A stretch of 64,000 bases of DNA from Zoogloeaceae bacterium (GTDB lineage: Bacteria; Pseudomonadota; Gammaproteobacteria; Burkholderiales; Rhodocyclaceae): assembly GCA_024235675.1 (NCBI GenBank), contig JACKLZ010000003.1, forward strand, positions 1-64,000. The letters are read 5' to 3'. Shown one piece after another: positions 50,524-62,651 of the stretch. Position 1 is the first letter of the stretch. Every line of letters starts with the position of its first letter. The translations under genes and the position numbers were made by a program. Below the pieces are notes generated by a model. The model did no database searches, was not told the DNA's origin, and worked only from the letters and a program-made list of their open reading frames with translations.

Positions 50524-53500
50524 CTAAGACTTGTCGGGCGTCGATCGGAGTGCATCGAGCGCGGCGACGGCCTCCGGGTAGTTGAAGCGATTCACCTGCG
50601 AGATGAGGCGTTGGCCGGCCGGGCCGAAGCGGGCCTTGATCAATGTGGCGTTCGATTCCAGCAGCGTGTTGGCGCGCATGTCGCTGGCGACCAGCAAGGG
50701 GCGTAGCTCGGCCAGCACGCGTGCCGCGGCCGCCGGGTTGGCGGGGATCGCGGGTGGGTTCGCGCGGGCGGCTGCGGGCGGTTTGGCATCGGTGGGCAGC
50801 CAGCGCGCCAGGGCTTCGTAGAGTTGGGACGGCTCGACCGGTTTGGGGATGAAGTCGTTCATGCCGGCGGTGCGACAGGCGTCCTGGTCTTGCGAGAAGA
50901 CGTTGGCGCTCATCGCCAGGATCGGGGTATCGGCGTAGCCTGGCAGCGCGCGGATGGCACGCGTTGCATCGAGGCCGTCCATGACCGGCATCTGTACATC
51001 CATGAGCACCAGCGCGTAGGGCTGGGCGCGCGCCATGCGGACTGCGACTTCGCCGTTCTCGGCGCTGTCGACCTGCCAGCCCTGGGCATCGAGCAGGGCG
51101 AGGGCGACTTCGCGATTGACCTCGCTGTCTTCGGCCAGCAGCAGGCGGATGCGTTGTGGGGTGTTGTGTGTTGCGGCCGCTGGCGGCTTCGGCCTGGGCG
51201 CCGGGCTGCATCGTGCCTGGCCGCGCGGCAGGTTCACGGTGATCCAGAAGGTGCTGCCCACGCCGGGGGTGCTGTCCACGCCAACATGGCCGTCCATCAG
51301 CTCGGCCAGGCGACGGGTGATGGCCAGGCCGAGGCCGGTGCCGCCATATTTGCGCGTCGTGGAGGCGTCGGCCTGCTCAAAGGCGTTGAACAGTTGGTGG
51401 CGGGTTTCCGGGGTGATGCCAATGCCGGTGTCGCTCACGTCGAAGCGGAGCGTCAGGTGTGTCGGCGTTTCGTCTTCGACGCGCGCGCGCAGGGTGATCC
51501 GCCCGGTGTCGGTGAATTTGATGGCATTGCCGGTGTAGTTGAGCAGGGCCTGACGCAGGCGGGTGGGGTCGCCGCGCACCCAGGTGGGCTGGCCGATGCC
51601 GTCGATTTCAATGTGTAGTGATTTGTCGTGCGCCTGGGTCGCGATCAGGGAATGCACCTGGTCGAGCACGGTGTCGACGGAGAAGTCGAGCTGCTCGAGT
51701 TGCAGCTTGCCGGCCTCGATCTTGGAGAGGTCGAGAATGTCATTGAGCAACGTGAGCAGGTGGCGGGCGGAGACTTCGATCTTGGCCAGACGCTCGGCTT
51801 GTTTCGGTGTCGGGTGATCGCGGGTGAGCAGGTGTGACAGACCGACGATGGCGTTCATCGGTGTGCGGATTTCGTGACTCATGTTGGCCAGGAAGGCGCT
51901 TTTGGCGCGGTTGGCTGATTCGGCTTCGAGCTGTGCCTCGACCAGTTGGGCGGTGCGCGCCTCGACCAGTTCTTCGAGGTGGTGGCGATGGCGGGTCAGT
52001 TCGTCGGCGACGCGTTTCTTTTCGGTGATGTCTTCCTTGATCGCCAGATAGTGGGTGATGCGCCCGTCGGGCTGACGGATCGGGCTGACGATGGCGAACT
52101 CGGTGTACTCGCTGCCATCCTTGCGTTTGTTGAACAACTGGCCGCGCCACACCTCGCCCCGGCCGAGGCACGCCCACATGTCGCGATGCACCTCGGGCGG
52201 GGTCTTGCCCGAGTGCAGAATGCGCGGGTTCTGGCCGAGCACTTCAGCGGCGGTATAGCCACTGATCTGGGTAAAGGCCTCGTTCACATACTCGATATTG
52301 GCATCCAGATCGGTGATGACGATGCTCTCCGGACTTTGCTCGACGGCCAGTGTCAGTTTGCGGATCTGGGTTTCTTCGCGGTTTCGGGTAATGGCGACGG
52401 CGGCGACATGGATGGCGTGGTCGATCAACTCCAGATGCCAGTGCGAGGGTGCGGCGGGCCGGTCGTAATACATCGCAAAGGTCCCGAGCACCGTGTTGTC
52501 GTGCGCGAGAATCGGTGTCGACCAGCACGCGGCCAGGCCATAGCGCGCCGCGAGGTCTCTGTAGTCGGCCCACAGCGGGTCGGTGGCGATGTCCTCGACA
52601 ATCACCGGACTGCCCCGAAAGGCCGCCGTGCCGCAGGAGCCGGTGCCTTCGCCGATGGGTGCGCCGTCAATGGCTGCCACGTAGCCGGGTGGCAGACTGG
52701 GTGAGGCGCCGTTGAACAGTCGCCCCCGGGCCGCATCGAGGATCAGGATCGATACGCGCATGTCGCCGCTTTGCGCCTCGATGGCGCGGGCGAGGGCGTC
52801 GAGTGTCTCGGCCAGCGGCGCACCGCTGGCGACGCGCTCCAGCGCGCGATTCTGGGTGGCCAGTGCTTTCTCGGCACGGAGGAGCGGGGTGATGTCGCGC
52901 GAGATGCCGAACATGCCGATGACCTTGCCGCTGGTGTCGCGAAGCGGGCCTTTGGTGGCCATGAAGTTCACTTCGCCGTCCCGCGTGCTGAGGTTTTCGG
53001 TAAATATGACTACGTCGTTGGAATCCATGACCTGCCGATCATTCTGCATGATCAGTCGGGCTTGCTCGGTCGGAAAAACTGCGGTGTCGTCTCGTCCGAG
53101 CACCTCATTGGGTTTCATGCCGGTCAGGCGCGCAGATTCGCGATTGAAAAGCAGATAGCGCCCCGCCAGGTCTTTGGCAAAGATCGCATCTTTGGAGCCG
53201 TCGGCAATGGCGTCGAGCAGACTCAGGGTCTGGAGGCGCTGCGCCTGGGCGGCACAGGTCTGGTCAGCGGTCTTGGTGAGCCGCTTGGCGAGTCGGCTGA
53301 CCAGCAGGTAGAGCAGGACGGAAGTTACCGCGACAAAGCCCAGGCCTTTGAGGGTATTGGCGGTGGCTAGTGCGGTGGCGTCGGGAAAGAGGCTTTCGAC
53401 CAGGGTGTCGGAGCCGATGATCCACAGGCCGGCGACGGAAGCGTAGATCAGCACCAGACGGATCACGCCACCGCGATGGGCAGGTTTCGACGAGGGCGCT

Positions 53501-53535
53501 TTGCGTGCCGGGGGGTTGGGTTCAGTCTGCGTCAT
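50524..53535 (-). CDS. Membrane hybrid sensor histidine kinase (PAS-GAF-PAS-HisKA-HATPase-REC)
   Basis: 1003 residues. Two membrane segments (~27-45 and 72-90) bracket a short periplasmic loop. PAS 1 is at ~105-225, GAF at ~240-390, PAS 2 at ~395-520. HisKA has the phospho-acceptor SHEIRTPMNAIVGL, HATPase has NAIKFTDTG and YGGTGLGLAITRRL, and a C-terminal REC holds LLLAEDSEVN and MDVQMPVMDG. The last ~75 residues are helical and may be a degenerate Hpt. Start ATG 53535 overlaps the HD-GYP regulator by 14 bases. It probably phosphorylates that regulator, linking an unknown signal to c-di-GMP turnover. Confidence 0.9.
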   Translation of the reverse strand: MTQTEPNPPARKAPSSKPAHRGGVIRLVLIYASVAGLWIIGSDTLVESLFPDATALATANTLKGLGFVAVTSVLLYLLVSRLAKRLTKTADQTCAAQAQRLQTLSLLDAIADGSKDAIFAKDLAGRYLLFNRESARLTGMKPNEVLGRDDTAVFPTEQARLIMQNDRQVMDSNDVVIFTENLSTRDGEVNFMATKGPLRDTSGKVIGMFGISRDITPLLRAEKALATQNRALERVASGAPLAETLDALARAIEAQSGDMRVSILILDAARGRLFNGASPSLPPGYVAAIDGAPIGEGTGSCGTAAFRGSPVIVEDIATDPLWADYRDLAARYGLAACWSTPILAHDNTVLGTFAMYYDRPAAPSHWHLELIDHAIHVAAVAITRNREETQIRKLTLAVEQSPESIVITDLDANIEYVNEAFTQISGYTAAEVLGQNPRILHSGKTPPEVHRDMWACLGRGEVWRGQLFNKRKDGSEYTEFAIVSPIRQPDGRITHYLAIKEDITEKKRVADELTRHRHHLEELVEARTAQLVEAQLEAESANRAKSAFLANMSHEIRTPMNAIVGLSHLLTRDHPTPKQAERLAKIEVSARHLLTLLNDILDLSKIEAGKLQLEQLDFSVDTVLDQVHSLIATQAHDKSLHIEIDGIGQPTWVRGDPTRLRQALLNYTGNAIKFTDTGRITLRARVEDETPTHLTLRFDVSDTGIGITPETRHQLFNAFEQADASTTRKYGGTGLGLAITRRLAELMDGHVGVDSTPGVGSTFWITVNLPRGQARCSPAPRPKPPAAATHNTPQRIRLLLAEDSEVNREVALALLDAQGWQVDSAENGEVAVRMARAQPYALVLMDVQMPVMDGLDATRAIRALPGYADTPILAMSANVFSQDQDACRTAGMNDFIPKPVEPSQLYEALARWLPTDAKPPAAARANPPAIPANPAAAARVLAELRPLLVASDMRANTLLESNATLIKARFGPAGQRLISQVNRFNYPEAVAALDALRSTPDKS

Positions 53536-54619
53536 TGTAACGCTCGGCGATGTCGACGAAGGCGGTGAAGTTGTTCTCGAAGCAGTCGACCACCGCCGGG
53601 TCGAAGTGGCTGCCGCGACCGGCGACGATGATGTCGCGGGCTTCTTCGGGGGGCATGCCGGGTTTGTAGGTGCGCGCGTGGACGAGGGCGTCGAAGACGT
53701 CGGCCAGCGCCATCAGCCGCGCCGATATCGGAATGGCTTCGCCGGCCAGACCGTCCGGGTAGCCGGTGCCGTCCCAGTGCTCATGGTGGCTGCGGGCGAT
53801 TTCCTTGGCCAGCGACAGAAACGGCAAGGCCTCGCTCACATCGCGCTCGGCCTGTTCGATGGCGGTTGCGCCCAGGGCCGAGTGGGTCTGCATGATCTTC
53901 CATTCGTCGTCGTCGAGTTTGCCCGGCTTGAGCAGGATGTGGTCGGGAATGCCGACCTTGCCGATGTCGTGCAAGGGGGCCGAGCGGGCCAGCAAGTCGA
54001 CATAGTGCGGCGTCAGCGTGGCGGCAAAGCGCGGATGGTCGCTCAGGCAGGTAGCCAGTCGGTGGACATAGGCCTGGGTGCGCAGCAGGTGGTTGCCGGT
54101 GTCGGTGTCGCGGATCTCGGCCAGGTGTGCCAGTGCCCGGATGCTGACCGCCTGGATGTGTTCGTTGTCGGCCATGCGTCGGGCAATTTCGGCCTCGAGA
54201 AACGCGTTGTGATCGCGCAGCACGTCGCGTGTGCGTTTGGCTTCGATCTGGGTGCGCACGCGTGCCAGCACCAGCGCTGGCCGGATGGGCTTGGTGATGT
54301 AGTCGACCGCGCCGAGGGCCAGGCCGTGCTCTTCGTCCTGGGTGTCGGTGAGGGCGGTGAGGAAGACGACCGGAATGTCGCGGGTGGCCGGGTTCTGGCG
54401 CAGCCGGCCAAGGACGGTGTACCCATCCATGCCGGGCATCATGATGTCGAGCAGAATCAGATCGGGCGCGGGCTTCGCGGCGGCAATGGCCAGCGCACGC
54501 TCGCCCGAGGTGGTGGCCTGAACGGTGTAGTCGGGTTGCAGCACGTCGCCGAGCACCGCCAGATTTTCCGGGGTGTCATCGACAATCAGGATGCGGGTAT
54601 TCGTGTGTATCGGGCTCAT
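53522..54619 (-). CDS. REC-HD-GYP response regulator, probable c-di-GMP phosphodiesterase
   Basis: 365 residues from ATG 54619 (GGAG upstream). An N-terminal REC has the acidic pair VDDTPEN and phospho-acceptor LILLDIMMPGMDG with KPIRPAL. The HD-GYP domain is complete: HDIGKVGIPDHILLKPG, THSALGATA, HHEHWDGTGYPDGL. This enzyme class hydrolyses c-di-GMP, lowering its level to favour motility over adhesion. The gene overlaps the hybrid kinase by 14 bases in a different frame, so the two form a coupled two-component unit. Confidence 0.92.
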   Translation of the reverse strand: MSPIHTNTRILIVDDTPENLAVLGDVLQPDYTVQATTSGERALAIAAAKPAPDLILLDIMMPGMDGYTVLGRLRQNPATRDIPVVFLTALTDTQDEEHGLALGAVDYITKPIRPALVLARVRTQIEAKRTRDVLRDHNAFLEAEIARRMADNEHIQAVSIRALAHLAEIRDTDTGNHLLRTQAYVHRLATCLSDHPRFAATLTPHYVDLLARSAPLHDIGKVGIPDHILLKPGKLDDDEWKIMQTHSALGATAIEQAERDVSEALPFLSLAKEIARSHHEHWDGTGYPDGLAGEAIPISARLMALADVFDALVHARTYKPGMPPEEARDIIVAGRGSHFDPAVVDCFENNFTAFVDIAERYNDAD

Positions 54620-54738
54620 GCATTCTCCACCCACGCGTTGCGGCACACCGCTGGTGTGTCGTCAGTGTAGCCATCGATGATTGTTACGGCACGCCTGGCT
54701 GAAGCTTGTGCGATTTATCGCTCGTGGCAGCAGGCACT

Positions 54739-54756
54739 TGTGCGGAAATCCGCACA
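54739..54756. promoter_or_regulatory. Palindromic candidate activator site for the TRAP operon
   Basis: Arms TGTGCGGA and TCCGCACA are perfect with an AA centre. It lies 76 bases upstream of the sigma-54 -24 element, the expected place for binding of an NtrC/DctD-type activator such as the one encoded at 60045-61376. Confidence 0.55.
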
Positions 54757-54831
54757 GCGAGCGGTTTCTGTAAGCCGCCGCCCGGCCGCTAAGCGATTGA
54801 TTTTGTGTGTGAATGATCGTTTCTGGTGAAC

Positions 54832-54847
54832 TGGCCCGACACTTGCA
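54832..54847 (+). promoter_or_regulatory. Sigma-54 (RpoN) promoter of the TRAP transporter operon
   Basis: TGGCCCG-ACAC-TTGCA fits TGGCACG-N4-TTGC with one mismatch and keeps the invariant GG and GC doublets at correct spacing. It is about 100 bases before the receptor start. Confidence 0.8.
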
Positions 54848-54948
54848 ATACTGGATCAGGTCGGGTGCGACCGGTGGTGGGTTTCCCTCCCTGCTCTGGC
54901 TGCCGCGTCGTTTGCCCGCCGACATAACCATCCATGGAGGAGACCACC

Positions 54949-55899
54949 ATGAAATTCATCCGTACCCTGGGGTTCGCTGCGGCTGCCCTGATCGTGTCGA
55001 CCGGCGTTCAAGCCGAACAGAAGTTCGTCAACGTGCTGACCGGTGGCACCAGCGGCGTGTATTACCCCCTGGGCGTGGCGCTGTCCAAGCTGTATGGCGA
55101 GGCGCTGCCGAACGCCAAGGTGAGCGTGCAATCGACCAAGGCCAGTGCTGAAAACGTGAACCTGCTGCAAGCAGGCCGTGGTGAAGTGGCCTTCGCGCTG
55201 GGCGATACCGTCTCCAACGCCTACAAGGGCGACGAGGAAGCGGGCTTCAAGAAGCCGCTGACCAAACTGCGTGCGCTCGGCGCGATCTACCCCAACTACA
55301 TCCAGATCGTGGCCGCCAAGGAATCGGGCATCAAGACGCTGGCCGATCTGAAGGGCAAGCGCATTTCTGTCGGTGCTCCCAAGTCGGGCACCGAACTCAA
55401 TGCGCGCGCCCTGTTCAAGGCCGCCGGCATGAGCTACGAGGATTTCTCCAAGACCGAGTATCTGCCCTTCGGTGAGTCGGTTGAACTGATGAAGAACCGT
55501 CAGCTCGACGCCACCTTGCAGTCGGCGGGTCTGGGCGTGGCGTCGCTGCGCGATCTGTCGTCGGCGATCGAAATCGTCGTCGTGTCGATCCCGGCCGATG
55601 TGGTGCAGAAAGTCGGCGATCCGGCGTATGAAGCCAGCGTGATTCCGGCCAACACTTATGGCGGTCAGACCGAAGACGTGCCGACCGCCGCCGTGCGCAA
55701 CATTCTCGTGACCCACGAAGATGTCGACGCCGACGCCGTGTATGCGATGACCAAGGCCATGTTCACCAACATGGACCAGATGGTCGCAGCGCACGCCGCC
55801 GCCAAGGGCATCACCGTGGAAGGCGCTGCCAAGGCGCTGCCGCTGCCGCTGCACCCGGGCGCCGAGCGTTACTACCGCGAAGCGGGCATCCTCAAGTAA
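54949..55899 (+). CDS. TAXI-family TRAP transporter solute receptor
   Basis: 316 residues from ATG 54949 with GGAGGAG 8 bases upstream (an in-frame ATG at 54934 precedes this site and is not the start). Signal peptide ends near GVQA. The mature protein has the TAXI hallmarks TGGTSGVYYPLGVALSKLYGE, ALGDTV, and GKRISVGAPKSGTELNARALFKAAG. It binds an anionic solute in the periplasm, often a dicarboxylate or glutamate-like compound, for the permease encoded next. The operon has a sigma-54 promoter and its own two-component system. Confidence 0.93.
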   Translation: MKFIRTLGFAAAALIVSTGVQAEQKFVNVLTGGTSGVYYPLGVALSKLYGEALPNAKVSVQSTKASAENVNLLQAGRGEVAFALGDTVSNAYKGDEEAGFKKPLTKLRALGAIYPNYIQIVAAKESGIKTLADLKGKRISVGAPKSGTELNARALFKAAGMSYEDFSKTEYLPFGESVELMKNRQLDATLQSAGLGVASLRDLSSAIEIVVVSIPADVVQKVGDPAYEASVIPANTYGGQTEDVPTAAVRNILVTHEDVDADAVYAMTKAMFTNMDQMVAAHAAAKGITVEGAAKALPLPLHPGAERYYREAGILK

Positions 55900-55910
55900 G
55901 TCGGAGTGAA

Positions 55911-55945
55911 CGCGGCGCGCCAGGGGGGCGCCGCGCTTGTTTTTC
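55911..55945 (+). terminator. Intrinsic terminator/attenuator between receptor and permease
   Basis: CGCGGCGC and GCGCCGCG form an 8-bp stem with a 9-base loop, followed by CTTGTTTTT. It lies 11 bases after the receptor stop and before the permease. Partial termination would give the usual excess of receptor over permease. Confidence 0.75.
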
Positions 55946-56053
55946 AGTCGGGGCGGCGCGTGTGCGCAGCCCCGGTTGCGCCCCGCTTCGCATCGCACGG
56001 GCCGGGGCTATCCAAACCAAAGGCATGCCGATAAGGCGTGTGAGGAGATCACC

Positions 56054-58093
<2,040 letters not shown>

Positions 58094-58106
58094 GGCAGCG
58101 CGCAGC

Positions 58107-60041
58107 ATGTTGGCGGTCGGCGCGACAAGCCTTAAGCTGGGTCGCTCCGACGCCGACACTGACGCCATGCCGCTGACCCGCACTGTCTATCGTTTCCTCC
58201 AGCCGCTGCTTGTGCTCGGCGCGCTGGCGATGGTGCTCGGCGTGGGCAGTTATCACGCCTTTCTCAATCGCGAGGCGGCGCAGGTGGCCGAAGCCAGTCA
58301 GCTGCGCCTCGACTTCTACCGGCGCACGCTGGCGCAGACGCTGGAGGAATTCCGTCTGCTGCCCAATGTGCTCGGCCTCGATGGCCGGGTGCGTGGCCTG
58401 CTCGCCGGGGGCGCGGGCGCCGAACAGACCACGGCGGTCAATCGCTATCTCGAAGAAGTCAGTCAGGACCCGGTCATCCATGTCATCTACCTGCTCGACG
58501 CGAGCGGCAAGGTGCTGGCGTCGAGCAACTGGCGCGAGCCCAACTCCTTTGTGGGCAACAACTACGGTTTTCGGCCGTATTTTCATGAGGCCATGTCCGG
58601 CCAGCCGGGGCGTTTTTATGGCGTGGGCGTGACCACTCAGGAGGCCGGCTATTTTCTGTCGGCGCCGGTCTATGTCGGCGGCACCATCACCGGCGTGGCG
58701 GTGGTCAAGATCCGGCTCGACGCGCTCGAAGACGCTTGGCGGCGCTCGGGCGATTTGCTGCTGGTGGCGGACCGCCTCGGCGTGGTGGTGCTCGCCTCGT
58801 CACCGAGCTGGAAATACCGCAGCCTGTTTCCGCTCACCGGCGACGACCGCGAGGCGCTGGCCCGCACCCGGCAATATCTGAACGCCGATCTCGCCCCGCT
58901 CAAAGCCACCGACGGCCAGCCGATTCTGACGCCCGACGGAGCGGGTCGGCGCCTCAGTCTGGATGCGGCCTCGCTGCCTTTTGTGGCGGCCGACGGCGAG
59001 GCCCAGGCGCTGCTGTCCGAATCCATTGAACTGCCCGACTACGGCTGGCGGCTGCTCATCCTCGCCGATCTGACCGATGCGCGAAAACTGGCCACCGTGA
59101 TGGCCGCCGCACTGACCTTGCTGGTGCTGCTGCTGTTGATGGCGATCGGCCTGTGGCATATGCGCCGCCGCCGCACCCAGGAGCGCCACGCGGCGCGTGC
59201 GGCGCTCGAGCGCGTGCAGGCCGATCTCGAAGCGCGCATCGCCGAGCGCACCGCCGAGCTGCTCACCGCCAACCGCACGCTCGAAGACCGCGTCAGCTCG
59301 CTCAAGGACGCCGAGCAGATCCTCACCCGCACCCGCGACACCGCGGTGCAGGCCGGCAAGCTGGCGGTGCTCGGCCAGATGGCCGCGGGCGTGACCCACG
59401 AACTCAACCAGCCGCTGGCCGCGCTGACCACGCTGGCCGATAATGCGCGCCGTTTCATCGAGCGCGAAAAACCCGAATCGGCGGCCGAGAATCTCGAGCA
59501 CATCTCTCGTGTGGCGCAGCGCATGGGGCGCATCGTCGCCCAACTCAAAACCTTCTCGCGCAAGAGCGGCGACGCGCTGACTCCGGTGGATGTGGCCGAC
59601 GCCATCGACAACGCGCTGCTGCTGGTCGAGTCGAAGCGCCAGAGCACCGGCGTGACGGTGACGGTGCGCCACAGCGTGCCCGGCCTGACCGTCAAGGCCG
59701 ACATCACCCGGCTGGAGCAAGTCATCGTCAATCTGGCGGTCAATGCCATCGACGCCATGGAAGGCGCCGCCGCGCGCGAACTGTCGATCGACACCCGCAT
59801 CGCGGCCGGCGAGGGCATCATCTGTCTGCGCGACACCGGCGGCGGCATTGACCCGCAGGTGTGGCCGCATCTGTTTGAACCGTTTTTCACTACCAAGCCG
59901 ATCGGCAAGGGGCTGGGGCTGGGCCTGGCGATTTCGCGACTGATCGCCGAGAGCCTGCACGGCTCGCTGAGCGCCGCCAATGACGATGGCGGCGGGGCGT
60001 GTTTCGAGTTGCGCCTGCCGCTGGCGCGAGGGGAGTTTTAA
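58107..60041 (+). CDS. DctB-like membrane sensor histidine kinase
   Basis: 644 residues from ATG 58107, preceded by GAGG; the ATG at 58167 gives a shorter N-terminus just before the first membrane segment and is also possible. Membrane segments at ~32-52 and ~338-358 bracket a large periplasmic sensor of the tandem-PDC type (WREPNSFVGNNYGFRPYFHEAM is a PDC signature). A linker coiled coil precedes HisKA with VTHELNQPLAAL and HATPase with NLAVNAIDAM and GKGLGLGLAISR. It should sense the TRAP substrate, as DctB senses dicarboxylates, and phosphorylate the next gene's product. Confidence 0.9.
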   Translation: MLAVGATSLKLGRSDADTDAMPLTRTVYRFLQPLLVLGALAMVLGVGSYHAFLNREAAQVAEASQLRLDFYRRTLAQTLEEFRLLPNVLGLDGRVRGLLAGGAGAEQTTAVNRYLEEVSQDPVIHVIYLLDASGKVLASSNWREPNSFVGNNYGFRPYFHEAMSGQPGRFYGVGVTTQEAGYFLSAPVYVGGTITGVAVVKIRLDALEDAWRRSGDLLLVADRLGVVVLASSPSWKYRSLFPLTGDDREALARTRQYLNADLAPLKATDGQPILTPDGAGRRLSLDAASLPFVAADGEAQALLSESIELPDYGWRLLILADLTDARKLATVMAAALTLLVLLLLMAIGLWHMRRRRTQERHAARAALERVQADLEARIAERTAELLTANRTLEDRVSSLKDAEQILTRTRDTAVQAGKLAVLGQMAAGVTHELNQPLAALTTLADNARRFIEREKPESAAENLEHISRVAQRMGRIVAQLKTFSRKSGDALTPVDVADAIDNALLLVESKRQSTGVTVTVRHSVPGLTVKADITRLEQVIVNLAVNAIDAMEGAAARELSIDTRIAAGEGIICLRDTGGGIDPQVWPHLFEPFFTTKPIGKGLGLGLAISRLIAESLHGSLSAANDDGGGACFELRLPLARGEF

Positions 60042-60044
60042 GGC

Positions 60045-61376
<1,332 letters not shown>

Positions 61377-61396
61377 CGAGCGATTGGTTGGATCTG

Positions 61397-61993
61397 TTAG
61401 GAAGGCAGCGAGTAAGTAAGTCGTGTTTTATTGACGGCGATGTACTTCTCCCGCTTCAGTTTTTCCAAGAGCGCCGTCAATTCTGCATCAGTCAGTTTTT
61501 TCTGGAAAAGCGCGCTGATGGTGCTCGTCAAGGTTTTTTCCGTGCGCGGTTTGGCTGCACCTCGTTGCTTCAGGTTCTCGACAACTGCCAGAAACCGCTC
61601 ATCTGGTGTTGTCGAGCTGGCTATCTTTACGCAAGGAATGTCGGCGATTTTGGATGATCGGCCTGCGAGTATTTTCCTGCTCCGAAGGTGTTGAATCAGT
61701 GGGTCGAAGCCTGTGTCTTTCGAGACGATGTGGAAATAGGCGGTGGGGTCCTGCGTGGAAATCGTTCCGATGTAGTACGCGATGTGGAAGTCCAGGGCAT
61801 TCGGTCCGTTTCCAGAAATCCGGACATACTGTGCCCGATCGCCCATGTTTTGAACCGATATGGCCACATCCGCGGTGATCTTTGTTTGATTGGCACCAAT
61901 GAACACAACAATACGGAAGTGTTCTGCATCAAGGGCTGCCAATGACGCGGGTTGAACGTTTTCAAAGTCGATCAGAACATAGTTGTTCCGCAT
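61397..61993 (-). CDS. PIN-domain protein (NYN-like ribonuclease)
   Basis: 198 residues. The N-terminal PIN-like fold shows acidic residues at the expected places: YVLIDFENVQP (Asp9, Glu11), GPNALDFHIAYYIG and HIVSKDTGFDPLIQHL. These match PIN/NYN metal-dependent RNases. The C-terminal ~70 residues form a helical domain (KRTE.../ALFQKKLTDAELTALLEKLKREK) with a winged-helix look, seen in some PIN proteins. It is AT-richer than neighbours, stands alone in convergent orientation with the dctD-like gene, and is preceded by a 37-base palindrome. Its substrate RNA is not known. Confidence 0.8.
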   Translation of the reverse strand: MRNNYVLIDFENVQPASLAALDAEHFRIVVFIGANQTKITADVAISVQNMGDRAQYVRISGNGPNALDFHIAYYIGTISTQDPTAYFHIVSKDTGFDPLIQHLRSRKILAGRSSKIADIPCVKIASSTTPDERFLAVVENLKQRGAAKPRTEKTLTSTISALFQKKLTDAELTALLEKLKREKYIAVNKTRLTYSLPS

Positions 61994-62006
61994 ACGCCTT
62001 GCGCCT

Positions 62007-62043
62007 CAAAATCTATTCAATTCGAATGAATAGATTTTGAGCG
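62007..62043. repeat. Long palindrome in front of the PIN-domain gene
   Basis: Arms CTCAAAATCTATTCA (62007-62021) and TGAATAGATTTTGAG (62029-62043) are perfect over 15 bp around ATTCGAA. It ends 13 bases upstream of the PIN start codon on the minus strand. It could be a terminator for hpt, an operator, or a 5'-leader hairpin near the PIN ribosome-binding site. Confidence 0.8.
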
Positions 62044-62073
62044 AATGTACAGGGCGCGTCCAGATGTCTCTCG

Positions 62074-62631
62074 TCAATGCCCCTTCAGCGCGTAAATCCC
62101 CGGCGCGTTGCGCCAGTAGCCCTTGTAGTCCATGCCGCAGCCAAACAGAAAGCGGTCGGCGATGTCCATGCCGGTGAAGTCGGCGCGCATGCCGGGCGTG
62201 GCCTTGCGGTCGTGGTCCTTGTGTACCAGCACGGCGGTGTGCACCGCCACGGCGCCTTCGGCCTTCAGGTGGTCGACGATGGCGGCCAGGGTGTGGCCTT
62301 CGTCGAGGATGTCGTCGAGCACCAGCACGGTGCGCCCGCGCAGGTCTTGCGTGGGGCGCACCCGCCAGTCGAGCAGGTTGCCCTGCAGGGCGTGGCCGTA
62401 GCGGGTGGCGTGCAGGTAGGTGACTTCGAGCGGGAAGTTGAGGCGCGGCAGCAGGCGGCCGGCGAGGATCAGCCCGCCGTTCATGACCACGAAGACCAGC
62501 GGGTTGGTGTTGCGCAGCGGCTCGGAGATCTCGGCGGCCATCTTGTCCAGCGCGATTTCAACGGCGGCGTTGTCGGCGAGGCAGTCGGCCTCGTCCATGG
62601 CGCGGCGGATTTCTTTCATATCTACAGACAT
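62074..62631 (-). CDS. hpt: Hypoxanthine-guanine phosphoribosyltransferase
   Basis: 185 residues. The PRPP motif is VLVLDDILDEGHTL; N-terminal VFVVMNGGLILAGRL and RVRPTQDLRGRTVLVL also match the short proteobacterial type. It converts hypoxanthine or guanine plus PRPP to IMP/GMP. GGAAACGAC precedes the ATG at 62631. It is the distal gene of the purine salvage cluster with apt and the permease upstream. Confidence 0.9.
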   Translation of the reverse strand: MSVDMKEIRRAMDEADCLADNAAVEIALDKMAAEISEPLRNTNPLVFVVMNGGLILAGRLLPRLNFPLEVTYLHATRYGHALQGNLLDWRVRPTQDLRGRTVLVLDDILDEGHTLAAIVDHLKAEGAVAVHTAVLVHKDHDRKATPGMRADFTGMDIADRFLFGCGMDYKGYWRNAPGIYALKGH

Positions 62632-62651
62632 GTCGTTTCCAGATTCAGTGT

